A stretch of 52,249 nt of DNA from an uncultured Gemmatimonadota bacterium (GTDB lineage Bacteria; Gemmatimonadota; Gemmatimonadetes; Gemmatimonadales; Gemmatimonadaceae), in assembly GCA_946478895.1 (NCBI GenBank), contig CAMLDY010000008.1, positions 1 to 52,249 on the forward strand. Direction: 5' to 3'. Under the pieces are notes generated by a model, which was not told where the DNA came from, did no database searches, and worked only from the letters and a program-made list of their open reading frames with translations. The translations under genes were made by a program, and so were the position numbers. Positions 35,250 through 43,618 of this stretch are shown one piece after another (the first letter of the stretch is position 1; every line of letters starts with the position of its first letter).

Positions 35250-36125
35250 ATGGTGCAATATATTCCGCGGTTAAGTGCGTCGCTCGCACTCTCGTTCGCG
35301 TTCCTTGCCGCCGCTTGCTCGAAGTCGGACAATACCAACGCTGCCGCGGATTCCGCGCTCAATAGCGACATCCAGCTCGCGAATCGTGATTCGGCGGCGC
35401 AGCCGGCGCTGACCGACGTTCCAGCTTCGGGGACGCCGACGACGACCGCGCCGAGCACGGCGAGCACGCGCACCACAACTACCACACGCACGCCGACCAC
35501 CACGACGCGCAGCCCGTCAACGAGCACGCGCACACCGACCACGTCGGTGACCTCGAGCGGCAATACGGTCACTCGTAATCCGGCCGGGTCGGCTGCCAGA
35601 GTCGGCACCATTCCCGCCGGCTCGACGCTCAATCTCTCCGCCGGCTCCAAAGTTTGCACCAACACCAACCACGTCGGCGACACCTTCAACGCGACGGTCA
35701 GCAACGCCATCGTCGGCTCCAACGGCGCGGTGATCCCCGCCGGCGCCACCGCGAAGATCGAAGTCACCGAGCTGAAGCGCAGCGAGAACGCAAATGACAA
35801 CGTCGTGATGGGCTTCCGCGTCGTGTCGGTCAGCTTCGGTGGCCACACCTATCCGGTGAGCGCTACGACCAGCTACGCCGACGTCTCGAAGGTCAAGAAT
35901 CAGCCGAAAGGCAAGGATGTCCAGAAGGTCGTCGGCGGCGCCGCGATTGGCGCGATCGCCGGCCAGATCCTCGGCAAGAGCACCAAGGCAACGGTCATCG
36001 GCGCAGCGGCAGGCGGCGCGGCCGGCGCGGCTGCAGCCGCGGCGACGGCTAACTACGAAGGATGCGTGAACCCGGGGGGACGCATTACCGCGACGCTCAA
36101 CTCGTCGACTCAGGTTAACATCTGA
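35250..36125 (+). CDS. Thr/Pro-rich lipoprotein with glycine-zipper C-terminus
   Basis: 291 residues. The signal peptide ends in a lipobox-like FLAAAC (Cys near residue 23), so it is probably a lipoprotein. A low-complexity Thr/Ser/Pro stretch (residues about 60-105, with TTTTTRTPTTTTRSPSTSTR) resembles a surface spacer. A beta-rich domain follows (about 115-215) with TIPAGSTLNLSAGSKVCT and GDTFNATVSN. A glycine-zipper segment (IGAIAGQILGKSTKATVIGA then AAGGAAGAAAAAA) may insert into or pack against membrane. GGAGGAGG precedes the ATG closely. The function is unknown; a cell-envelope role is likely. A terminator follows at 36142. Confidence 0.82.
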   Translation: MVQYIPRLSASLALSFAFLAAACSKSDNTNAAADSALNSDIQLANRDSAAQPALTDVPASGTPTTTAPSTASTRTTTTTRTPTTTTRSPSTSTRTPTTSVTSSGNTVTRNPAGSAARVGTIPAGSTLNLSAGSKVCTNTNHVGDTFNATVSNAIVGSNGAVIPAGATAKIEVTELKRSENANDNVVMGFRVVSVSFGGHTYPVSATTSYADVSKVKNQPKGKDVQKVVGGAAIGAIAGQILGKSTKATVIGAAAGGAAGAAAAAATANYEGCVNPGGRITATLNSSTQVNI

Positions 36126-36141
36126 GGAGCCAGCGGTAACG

Positions 36142-36175
36142 AATCCGGCGTGAGCGATCACGCCGGATTTTTTTT
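36142..36175 (+). terminator. Strong rho-independent terminator after the glycine-zipper lipoprotein gene
   Basis: Perfect 12-bp stem AATCCGGCGTGA / TCACGCCGGATT (36142-36153 with 36158-36169), tetraloop GCGA, then an uninterrupted T tract to 36175. The T tract is on one side only, so it serves the rightward gene. The leftward GGT gene ends 13 bp away. Confidence 0.95.
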
Positions 36176-36187
36176 GCCCGTCAGCCC

Positions 36188-37936
36188 TTAAAAACCCGCA
36201 GCGCCACTGCCCGGGGTGCGCGGATCGCCCATGCCCTCATACCCGCCCCGCACCCGCATGATCGACGCCGACGACGCTATGCCGCCACCCTCGAAAAGTC
36301 CGTGACCCATCGCGCGCAGCGCGGCCATCACCTTCGGATCGAACCCGCCACGCTCGAGCCGGATCGAGTCGGGTAGCGACTGGTGGTGTATGCGTGGCGC
36401 GCTGACCGCGTCGCCGAGCGACATCCGGTGGTCGATGACGTTGAGAACTATCTGCGACGTCGCGGAGATGATGCGCGGCCCGCCGCGCGCGCCGGTCACG
36501 AGTAGCAGTCCACCCTTCGGATCGAGCACGATCGTCGGCGACATCGCGCTCAACATCCGCTTGCCCGGCGCAATCGCGTTTGCCTCACCCTGGATCAGCC
36601 CGAACATGTTCGGAACGCCGACCTTGGATGTGAAATCGTCCATCTCGTCGTTCATGAAGAAGCCGGCGCCGGAGATGTAGATGCCCGACCCGAACAGATC
36701 ATTCAGCGTCGTGGTCGTCGCGACGGCATTGCCGAATTGATCCACAACCGAGTAGTGCGTCGTCTGCGAGCCCTCGCGCAGCGACCCCGCCAGTCCGCTG
36801 GTCGGATCGGCGTGGTCGCGCGAGATCGCGGCAGCGAGGCTTCTCGCGTAAGTCTTGCTCGTCAACGTTTCGAGCGGGACTTTCACGAACGCCGGATCGC
36901 CCAGCTTCGAGTTGCGATCGACGAACGCGCGCTGCGACGCAGATGCGACGGCGTGAACTTCCGCGGCGCTTCCGAACCGGGCCGCGGGCCCGTACGCCTC
37001 CAGAATGTTCAGGATTTCCGTGACCGTCGTCCCGCCGGACGACGACGGCGGCATCGCGACGAACGAGTAGCCGCGGTAGCTGCTGCGAATCGGCGTGCGC
37101 CACACAGGTCGATAGCGCGCGAGATCCTCCTTCGTGATCAGCCCACCGATCCGCTTCATCTCCGCCGCGATCGAATCCGCAATGCTGCCGCGATAGAACG
37201 CGCGCGCGCCCGAGTCGGCGATCAGTTTGATGGTGTGGGCGAGCTGCGGCTGAACGAGGCGGGAGCCGATCGCCGGTGGTGAGCCGCCCGGCAGAAAAAG
37301 ATCCTTTCCCGACGAGATGCCGATCCGCGAGTCCTCTCCCTTCAGCGAACGGTACGCGGCTGAGTCGACGACGAAACCCTCTGAAGCGAGTCTCAATGCC
37401 GGCGCCAGAACCTTGGCGAGCGGCAGCTTGCCGAACTTGCGGTGCGCCTCGATCATCCCGGCCACCGAACCCGGAACTCCCGATGCCTTGGGCCCGATCA
37501 GGCTTTCGCCGGTGAGCTTACCATCGGGGCCGACGTACATGTCACGGCTTGAGGCGAGCGGCGCTTCCTCACGGTAGTCGATGGCGGCCGTCCGGCCATC
37601 TGCCATCCGGATCACCATGTAGCCACCGCCGCCGAGATTGCCGGCTTCGGGGTACGCCACCGCGAGAGCGAATCCCGTCGCCACCGCGGCATCGACAGCG
37701 TTGCCGCCCTGCTTCATGACTTCGACACCCGCCTGCGCGGCCAGCAGGTTGTCGCTCGCTACCATGCCGTGCGGCGCGAAGGTGCCCTGCGAGCCGGCGG
37801 GGAAGCGCCAGCTCGCCGGGAATACTGCCGGAATGCGCGTCGGGATTGCCGGGCGGCTACTGCCCTGGCGCGACGCGGCGGCCATCACCGCGCCGCTGAT
37901 CGCGAATATCGAACCGACGACGAATGCTTTTTTCAG
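36188..37936 (-). CDS. ggt: Gamma-glutamyltransferase, exported
   Basis: About 582 residues. The autoprocessing site is in EGSQTTHYSVVDQFGNAV, where the first Thr of TTH becomes the N-terminal nucleophile of the small subunit. Other hallmarks are GNAVDAAVATGFALAV and a PSSSGGTTVTEILNIL segment. The enzyme cleaves gamma-glutamyl bonds of glutathione and related peptides, usually in the periplasm. From GTG 37888 the protein has no signal peptide. From CTG 37936 it gains LKKAFVVGSIFAISGAVMAAA, a typical signal peptide, and GGAG lies 7 bp upstream, so I favour the CTG start. The flanking genes are the terminator-bounded lipoprotein gene and the leftward barrel-like gene. Confidence 0.9.
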   Translation of the reverse strand: MKKAFVVGSIFAISGAVMAAASRQGSSRPAIPTRIPAVFPASWRFPAGSQGTFAPHGMVASDNLLAAQAGVEVMKQGGNAVDAAVATGFALAVAYPEAGNLGGGGYMVIRMADGRTAAIDYREEAPLASSRDMYVGPDGKLTGESLIGPKASGVPGSVAGMIEAHRKFGKLPLAKVLAPALRLASEGFVVDSAAYRSLKGEDSRIGISSGKDLFLPGGSPPAIGSRLVQPQLAHTIKLIADSGARAFYRGSIADSIAAEMKRIGGLITKEDLARYRPVWRTPIRSSYRGYSFVAMPPSSSGGTTVTEILNILEAYGPAARFGSAAEVHAVASASQRAFVDRNSKLGDPAFVKVPLETLTSKTYARSLAAAISRDHADPTSGLAGSLREGSQTTHYSVVDQFGNAVATTTTLNDLFGSGIYISGAGFFMNDEMDDFTSKVGVPNMFGLIQGEANAIAPGKRMLSAMSPTIVLDPKGGLLLVTGARGGPRIISATSQIVLNVIDHRMSLGDAVSAPRIHHQSLPDSIRLERGGFDPKVMAALRAMGHGLFEGGGIASSASIMRVRGGYEGMGDPRTPGSGAAGF

Positions 37937-37996
37937 ACCGAGGCTCCGATGGGTGGGATATGAATATAAAAACTCACATCCACGACTCCGCGCCAG

Positions 37997-38686
37997 CTAC
38001 CGTCTGGTCGTCCGGGCGCCGAATCCCATCCTAACCGACAATCTCAGCGAGCGCATGCTGTTGGTGTTGCTGACACCATTCGACAATCCGCTGCGCTCGT
38101 GGATCGCAATCGCGTAATCCGGCACGAAATCGATCTGCGTGCGATTTCCGAAGCCATAGCCGACGCCGTAGCCGAGCGAGAACAGCGGGTCGATATTGCC
38201 GCCCCCCGCGAGCTCGGCGCCGTCCGAATCCCGCTTCAGATTCTGATAGGAAACGATGCCGCCGTTGAGCTCGATCACCTGGTGAAAGCCGGCCCCGCCC
38301 CCGAAGTGAAAGGTCCCGAGCAGCGTCATCATATTGAGGTGCGCGTCGCATTGGCCGCAGCGGGTGCCCGACACGCCGGCTGCTTGCGGCGTGAGAAGAT
38401 CGGCGGAATAAACGAACGGAACGTGCGCATAGGTGCCCGAAAGACCCACCGTCGATCCTCCGCCGATGTTCTTCTCGAGCGATGCGCGGTACTGCCAGTT
38501 CGTCGAATTCCCGAAATCCCAGGTGCTCGCCGTGGCGCCATCGTTGACACCCTGACCCGTGAATCCCGCCACACCGCCACTCAGCCACAGGTCCGGGTCT
38601 CCGGTGCGATAGACCCGCGGCCGCTGCGCACCGAGTGAGCCGGCAACTATCGTGAGCATCAAAACCATCAGAGATGTACGTCTCAT
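37997..38686 (-). CDS. Small exported beta-rich protein, probably outer membrane
   Basis: 229 residues with a signal peptide (MRRTSLMVLMLTIVAGSLGA then Q). The mature part has alternating hydrophobic and polar strands rich in Gly and Tyr (SLGYGVGYGFG, IELNGGIVSYQNL) and ends in SLRLSVRMGFGA, as in small outer-membrane barrels of the OmpW/porin-like kind. A CGQC pair near residue 112 stands out in an otherwise cysteine-free protein and might form a disulfide. No specific family recognised. It lies 60 bp upstream of ggt on the same strand and is divergent from murQ. Confidence 0.7.
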   Translation of the reverse strand: MRRTSLMVLMLTIVAGSLGAQRPRVYRTGDPDLWLSGGVAGFTGQGVNDGATASTWDFGNSTNWQYRASLEKNIGGGSTVGLSGTYAHVPFVYSADLLTPQAAGVSGTRCGQCDAHLNMMTLLGTFHFGGGAGFHQVIELNGGIVSYQNLKRDSDGAELAGGGNIDPLFSLGYGVGYGFGNRTQIDFVPDYAIAIHERSGLSNGVSNTNSMRSLRLSVRMGFGARTTRR

Positions 38687-38767
38687 TTATCTCGCTCCGA
38701 GTTGTCTTGCGATTCGCGCGCGGCGTCGGATAAGTTTCGATGTGGCTCAACGCTCGACGGCGCATTG

Positions 38768-39685
38768 ATGTTGGACCCTCGCGAAACGGAGCGTCGCAAC
38801 CCGCGTACCGCTTCGATCGATCTCGCATCCCCCCTCGAGATCGTAGACCTGATAAACGCCGAAGACCAGAGAGTTCCCGATGCGGTCGCCACGCAGCGTG
38901 AACAGATCGCGCGCGCCATCGAGATGGCAGAAAAAACCTTTCGCCGTGGCGGGCGCCTCTTTTACGTCGGCGCAGGCACTTCGGGGCGCCTCGGCGTGCT
39001 CGACGCGAGCGAATGCCCGCCGACTTTCGGCACCAAACCGGAGATGGTGCAGGGAATCATCGCGGGCGGACTGCCCGCGCTCACCCGCGCGCAGGAAGGC
39101 GCCGAGGACATCGTGAAAAACGGCGCCATCGCAATGGACGAGCACGGAGTCAACGACAAGGACTTCGTCATCGGGATTGCCGCGTCGGGCACCACTCCGT
39201 ACGTGCGCGCGGCGCTGGAGCGCGCCGCCGACATCGGTGCCCTCACCGGCATCGTTGCGTGCTCACCCCCGCCCGCCGATCTCGTTGCGCGCGTGGATGT
39301 GACGATGTTGCCGATCGTCGGGCCCGAAGTCGTCACCGGCTCGACCCGCATGAAGGCCGGCACCGCCACCAAGCTCGTGCTCAACATGATCACCACCGGC
39401 GCGATGATCCGACTCGGAAAGACTTACGGCAATCTGATGGTCGATCTGAAAGCGACGAACAACAAGCTGATCGACCGCAGCCAGCGCATCGTGATGGAAG
39501 TCTGCGGCGTCTCGAGGGATGAAGCGACCGCGCTGCTCGAGCGCGCCGGAAAATCCGTCAAGCTCGCCATCGTCATGCAGAAAAAAGGCGTGTCGAAGGA
39601 ACATGCCGAGCGTCTTCTCGCCGAGAATGGCGGAGTCGTTCGGCGCGTGACGAAAGACGAGCCGCCACCAATCAGGGAACGTTAA
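38768..39685 (+). CDS. murQ: N-acetylmuramic acid 6-phosphate etherase
   Basis: 305 residues of the SIS-fold etherase that splits D-lactate from MurNAc-6-P to give GlcNAc-6-P. Motifs are FYVGAGTSGRLGVLDASECP, IAGGLPALTRAQEGAED, GIAASGTTPYVRAAL and LPIVGPEVVTGSTRMKAGTAT, all strongly conserved. The ATG at 38768 is used; an earlier in-frame ATG adds 22 residues not seen in the family. The stop directly abuts the anmK start (TAA then ATG). It is first gene of the muropeptide-recycling operon. Confidence 0.96.
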   Translation: MLDPRETERRNPRTASIDLASPLEIVDLINAEDQRVPDAVATQREQIARAIEMAEKTFRRGGRLFYVGAGTSGRLGVLDASECPPTFGTKPEMVQGIIAGGLPALTRAQEGAEDIVKNGAIAMDEHGVNDKDFVIGIAASGTTPYVRAALERAADIGALTGIVACSPPPADLVARVDVTMLPIVGPEVVTGSTRMKAGTATKLVLNMITTGAMIRLGKTYGNLMVDLKATNNKLIDRSQRIVMEVCGVSRDEATALLERAGKSVKLAIVMQKKGVSKEHAERLLAENGGVVRRVTKDEPPPIRER

Positions 39686-40813
39686 ATGGCATCTGCCGTT
39701 GTCGTCGGCCTGATGTCGGGAACTTCGCTGGATGGAATCAGCGCCGCCGTCGCGCGCTTCACCGACCAGAGCGACGGCCGCATCGACGTCGATCTCCTCG
39801 CCTACACGTCGCGCGAGTACACCAGCGCCGAGCGCAATCGCCTCGCCGCCGCGCTGGGTGGCGGAACACCGGCCGAATATTGCCGCCTGAATTTCGATCT
39901 CGGTGACTGGCTCGCCGACGCCGCGATCGCCGTGATGGCCGAAGCCGGCATTGCGAGATCCGACATCGCGGCAATCGCATCCCACGGCCAGACCATCTGG
40001 CACGAGCCCGGACATTCGACGTGGCAGTCGGGCGAATCCGCCGTCATCGCCGAGCGCACGGGCATCGATGTAATCAGCGACTTCCGCGTCCGCGACGTCG
40101 CTGCCGGGGGGCAGGGCGCTCCGCTCGTGCCGATCGCCGACGCCATGCTGTTCTCCTCGGCGACCGACTGGCGCGGCCTCCAGAACCTCGGCGGAATCGG
40201 CAACATCACCGTCGTTCCCCCGCGCGGCGTCCTCGAGGGCGTTCGCGCATTCGACACTGGTCCCGGTGTCGCGGTGATCGATGGCGTAGTTCACGCGATA
40301 TATCCCGATCTCGCCTTCGACCTCGATGGCAAGCTGGCGCTCGCCGGCACCGCGAACGATCGCATCGTCTCGGAGTTGCTCGCTCACCCGTACTTCAGCG
40401 CACCGCCGCCAAAGTCCACCGGCCGCGAGCTGTTCAACTCCGACTACGTCCAGAAGCTGATCGCGACGGCGCGCTCCGTCGGAGCAACCGACGAAGACAT
40501 CGTTGCCACCGCCGTCGAGCTCACGGCGCGCAGCATCGGCGATGCCTACAAGAGCTTCATCGCCGAGCCGGTGAAGGAGGTTCTCATTTCGGGCGGCGGC
40601 GCGAAGAACCCGGCTCTGTTCGCCGCGATCGAGCGAGCCGCGGCTCCGGTCACCGTGCGCCATTTCGCCGATGTCTACTTCGACGGCGAAGCAAAGGAGG
40701 CCGTGGCCTTCGCATTGCTTGGGTATCTGCATGTGAACAACCGCCCCGGAAACGTCCCCACCGCCACAGGCGCGCGCGGTCTGCGCGTGCTCGGCAAGCG
40801 CACACCCGCGTGA
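39686..40813 (+). CDS. anmK: Anhydro-N-acetylmuramic acid kinase
   Basis: 375 residues. It opens with VVGLMSGTSLDGISAA, the phosphate-binding motif of the family, and continues with IASHGQTIWHEP, GLQNLGGIGNITV and AFDTGPG. It phosphorylates and hydrolyses 1,6-anhydro-MurNAc from cell-wall recycling to MurNAc-6-P, the substrate of MurQ. VLISGGGAKNPAL is the C-terminal nucleotide-site segment. The murQ stop is immediately upstream, and the nagZ GTG overlaps its own stop (GTGA), so the three genes should be co-translated. Confidence 0.96.
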   Translation: MASAVVVGLMSGTSLDGISAAVARFTDQSDGRIDVDLLAYTSREYTSAERNRLAAALGGGTPAEYCRLNFDLGDWLADAAIAVMAEAGIARSDIAAIASHGQTIWHEPGHSTWQSGESAVIAERTGIDVISDFRVRDVAAGGQGAPLVPIADAMLFSSATDWRGLQNLGGIGNITVVPPRGVLEGVRAFDTGPGVAVIDGVVHAIYPDLAFDLDGKLALAGTANDRIVSELLAHPYFSAPPPKSTGRELFNSDYVQKLIATARSVGATDEDIVATAVELTARSIGDAYKSFIAEPVKEVLISGGGAKNPALFAAIERAAAPVTVRHFADVYFDGEAKEAVAFALLGYLHVNNRPGNVPTATGARGLRVLGKRTPA

Positions 40814-42300
40814 GCGAGATCGCGGAGCTCTTTTATCCGGCCATCCGCTGGGACTCGGTTCGCGGATACGAGGAGGCGCGCGCCGGCATCGACGAGGCGC
40901 TCAAGCTCGGTGTCGGTGGATTCATTCTGTTCGGCGGTCCGTCTGAGCACGTCGCCGCGCTCACCGAAGACCTTCACTCGAAGTCCAGAGTTCCGCTCCT
41001 CATCGGCGCCGATCTCGAGCGCGGCGCGGGGCAGCAGTTCGCGGGTCAAACCGCACTTCCACCGCTGGCTGCGATCGCGTCACTGCAGGACCTCCAGGTC
41101 GTCCGCCGCGCAGCTGCGATCACCGCGCTCGAGGCCAGAGAGCTCGGCGTCAACTGGATCTACGCGCCCGATTGCGATCTCGACATCGAGCCCGACAACC
41201 CGATCGTCGGCACCCGATCCTTTGGCAAGGATCCCGAGCTTGTCGGCGAATATGCCGCGGCATGGATCGATGCATGTCAGGCTGAAGGTGCACTTGCCTG
41301 CGCCAAGCATTTTCCCGGTCACGGCCGTACCACCGTTGATTCCCACAAGGAGCTGCCCCGCGTCGACGTCGACGCCGATACCCTGCGCGCGACTGACCTC
41401 GTGCCGTTTCGGAGCGCGATCGAACGAGGAGTCGCGTCGGTGATGTCGGCCCACGTGGCGTTCCCCGCATTCGATCCCAGCGGGGCGCCCGCGACGCTGT
41501 CGAAGCCGATTCTCACCGGTCTGCTGCGCGAGGAGATGCAGTTCACTGGTTTGATCGTCACCGACGCACTGATCATGGAAGGCGTGCTGGGCGGGGGCGA
41601 ATCCGAGGCTGTGGTGCGCGCGCTCGAGGCGGGATGCGATTGCATGCTCTATCCGTCGAACATCGTCGAATGCGAGCAGGCGGTGGAGCGCGCGATTCGC
41701 GAAAAGCGTCTCAGCTCCGATCGCATCCACCAGTCCATCGAGCGTCGTCGTCGCTGGGCGCGGTGGGCGGCCCTCTCGCGCGACACCAACCGCCCAGTGC
41801 GGGACGAGAGCGGCTGGTCGAATCATCTTGCTGAGCAGGTCGTGCAGATCTTGCACGGCAAACTTCCGGCTCTCGAGCAGCCGTGGCGCTTCGTGATCGT
41901 CGACGACGACGTCGGCGGCCCCTATCCGGCGCCGTCTCGCGATCCGCTCGTTTCGACGCTCACTGCCGGCGGCATCGAGCTGATCACCGACGCCGAGACG
42001 AATATCGAGACCAAATCCACGGTCGTCGCACTCTTTGGCGACATCCGCGCCTGGAAAGGCCGCCCGGGGTACTCGGCACGAGCCAGGGAAGCCGTGAGCG
42101 ATGCCCTACGACTGGCGCGCGACTCGGACCGTCTGATAATCCAGTTCAGCCACCCCCGTCTGGCCGCCGAGCTGGAGGCCGACGCGCCCGTTCTTTGCGC
42201 ATGGGGCGGAGAGGCAGTGATGCAGCGCGCTGCGGCGCGAGTCCTGTTGCGAGAGGTGGCAGCCCACAAGTCGACGAGGACCACGCAGGCCGCAGGTTAA
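40810..42300 (+). CDS. nagZ: Glycoside hydrolase family 3 beta-N-acetylglucosaminidase, with C-terminal extension
   Basis: 496 residues against roughly 340 for E. coli NagZ. The catalytic half has GADLERGAGQQF, the acid/base loop KHFPGHGRTTVDSH and the nucleophile region LIVTDALIMEG. It removes GlcNAc from GlcNAc-anhydro-muropeptides to supply AnmK. About 150 further C-terminal residues (from about 330, LSRDTNRPVRDESG on) form an alpha/beta-looking domain with STVVALFGDIRAWKG and LIIQFSHPRLAAEL, as in longer GH3 enzymes. There is no signal peptide, fitting a cytosolic enzyme. It follows anmK with overlap and precedes ampG by 19 bp. Confidence 0.92.
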   Translation: MSEIAELFYPAIRWDSVRGYEEARAGIDEALKLGVGGFILFGGPSEHVAALTEDLHSKSRVPLLIGADLERGAGQQFAGQTALPPLAAIASLQDLQVVRRAAAITALEARELGVNWIYAPDCDLDIEPDNPIVGTRSFGKDPELVGEYAAAWIDACQAEGALACAKHFPGHGRTTVDSHKELPRVDVDADTLRATDLVPFRSAIERGVASVMSAHVAFPAFDPSGAPATLSKPILTGLLREEMQFTGLIVTDALIMEGVLGGGESEAVVRALEAGCDCMLYPSNIVECEQAVERAIREKRLSSDRIHQSIERRRRWARWAALSRDTNRPVRDESGWSNHLAEQVVQILHGKLPALEQPWRFVIVDDDVGGPYPAPSRDPLVSTLTAGGIELITDAETNIETKSTVVALFGDIRAWKGRPGYSARAREAVSDALRLARDSDRLIIQFSHPRLAAELEADAPVLCAWGGEAVMQRAAARVLLREVAAHKSTRTTQAAG

Positions 42301-42319
42301 GACCAACTGGAGCACACCG

Positions 42320-43618
42320 ATGGCCGAGTCCGAAGTCAAAACCTCGCCGTTCAGAATCTTCGGCCAGCCGAAGATGGCAGTGCTGCTCTTCCTCGGCTTC
42401 TCATCCGGGCTGCCGTTCTACCTGACCAGCAAGACTTTACAGGCGTGGATGACGATTGCGCACGTCGACCTCGCCACTATCGGGTTTTTCAGCCTCGTTA
42501 CCCTTCCGTACTCGCTCAAGTTCGTCTGGGCGCCGTTGATGGACCGCTACACACCGCCGTTTCTCGGCCGGCGTCGTGGCTGGGTGCTGATCACCCAGAT
42601 CCTGTTGCTGGTGGTGATCGCCGCAATGTCGCTGCACGACCCGCGGACGGGACTCAAGATGCTGGCGGTCAATGCCATCGCCATCGCGTTCTTCAGCGCA
42701 TCGCAGGACATCTCACTCGATGCCTATCGCACCGACGTGCTCGAGACGCGCGAGATGGGCGCCGGCGCCGCGGTGTTCGTGATGGGCTATCGCGTTGCCA
42801 TGATCACCAGCGGAGCCCTGGCGTTTTTCCTCGCCGACCGAATGTCGTGGAACACGGTGTATGTTCTGATCGCACTCCTGATGATCGTCGGCATCGTCAC
42901 GACTTTCATCGCGCCCGAGCCGGTCCTGAGCGATGCGCCGCCGAAGTCACTCGCCGAAGCGGTGGTGCTGCCATTCACCGATTTCTTCCAGAGGGCCGGT
43001 GTGCTCCGCGCGCTGCTCGTGCTGCTCTTCATCGTGCTCTACAAGTACTCGGACAGTCTCGCGGGGAGCATGACCACGCCATTTCTGCTTCAGGCCGGAT
43101 TCTCCCAGAGCGAGGTCGGGGCGGTTTTCCTCGGTGCCGGTGTGATCGCAACCATCGTCGGCGTCGTGGTTGCGGGTGCCGCGATCGGAAAGTTCGGGAT
43201 CAACAAATCCCTGTGGCTGTTTCTCGTCTTTCAGGGGCTGAGCAATCTCACCTACTACGGCCTGTCGCTTTCCGGAAAGAACCACGCTTTCATGACCGCG
43301 GCCGTCATCACCGAGAATTTTGGTCTCGGACTCGTGACCGGCGCGATGACCGCGTATCTGATGAGCATGTGCAACAAGCGCTTTACCGCCACTCAGTACG
43401 CGCTGTTGTCGAGTTTGATGGCGGCGAGCCGCGACATCCTCGTCGCACCCGCGGGGAAGATCATCGAGGCAACGAGCTGGCCTTCGTTCTTCCTGATCAC
43501 TGTTGCGATGGCGGTTCCGGCGCTATTGCTCCTGCCGTTCATCGCGCCCTGGTCGCGCGACGTCCCCATCGGCGCCGCGCCTCATACCGGCGAGACTGTA
43601 CCGGCTAAGGCCGCCTGA
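42320..43618 (+). CDS. ampG: AmpG-type muropeptide permease
   Basis: 432 residues with about 12 membrane helices of the major facilitator superfamily. LFLGFSSGLPFYLTSKTLQAW at the start, WAPLMDRYTPPFLGRRRGW (loop 2-3) and ASQDISLDAYRTDVL are characteristic of AmpG. It imports GlcNAc-1,6-anhydroMurNAc peptides into the cytosol. It completes a murQ-anmK-nagZ-ampG operon that can import and strip muropeptides to GlcNAc-6-P. The 3' end overlaps the convergent PP2C gene by 14 bp. Confidence 0.93.
   Translation: MAESEVKTSPFRIFGQPKMAVLLFLGFSSGLPFYLTSKTLQAWMTIAHVDLATIGFFSLVTLPYSLKFVWAPLMDRYTPPFLGRRRGWVLITQILLLVVIAAMSLHDPRTGLKMLAVNAIAIAFFSASQDISLDAYRTDVLETREMGAGAAVFVMGYRVAMITSGALAFFLADRMSWNTVYVLIALLMIVGIVTTFIAPEPVLSDAPPKSLAEAVVLPFTDFFQRAGVLRALLVLLFIVLYKYSDSLAGSMTTPFLLQAGFSQSEVGAVFLGAGVIATIVGVVVAGAAIGKFGINKSLWLFLVFQGLSNLTYYGLSLSGKNHAFMTAAVITENFGLGLVTGAMTAYLMSMCNKRFTATQYALLSSLMAASRDILVAPAGKIIEATSWPSFFLITVAMAVPALLLLPFIAPWSRDVPIGAAPHTGETVPAKAA

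Noticed and set aside
35460..35560. Thr/Pro codon repeat as a CRISPR-like or tandem DNA repeat
   Set aside because: Repeats are in frame within a secreted lipoprotein and reflect low-complexity Thr/Ser/Pro coding sequence, without spacers.
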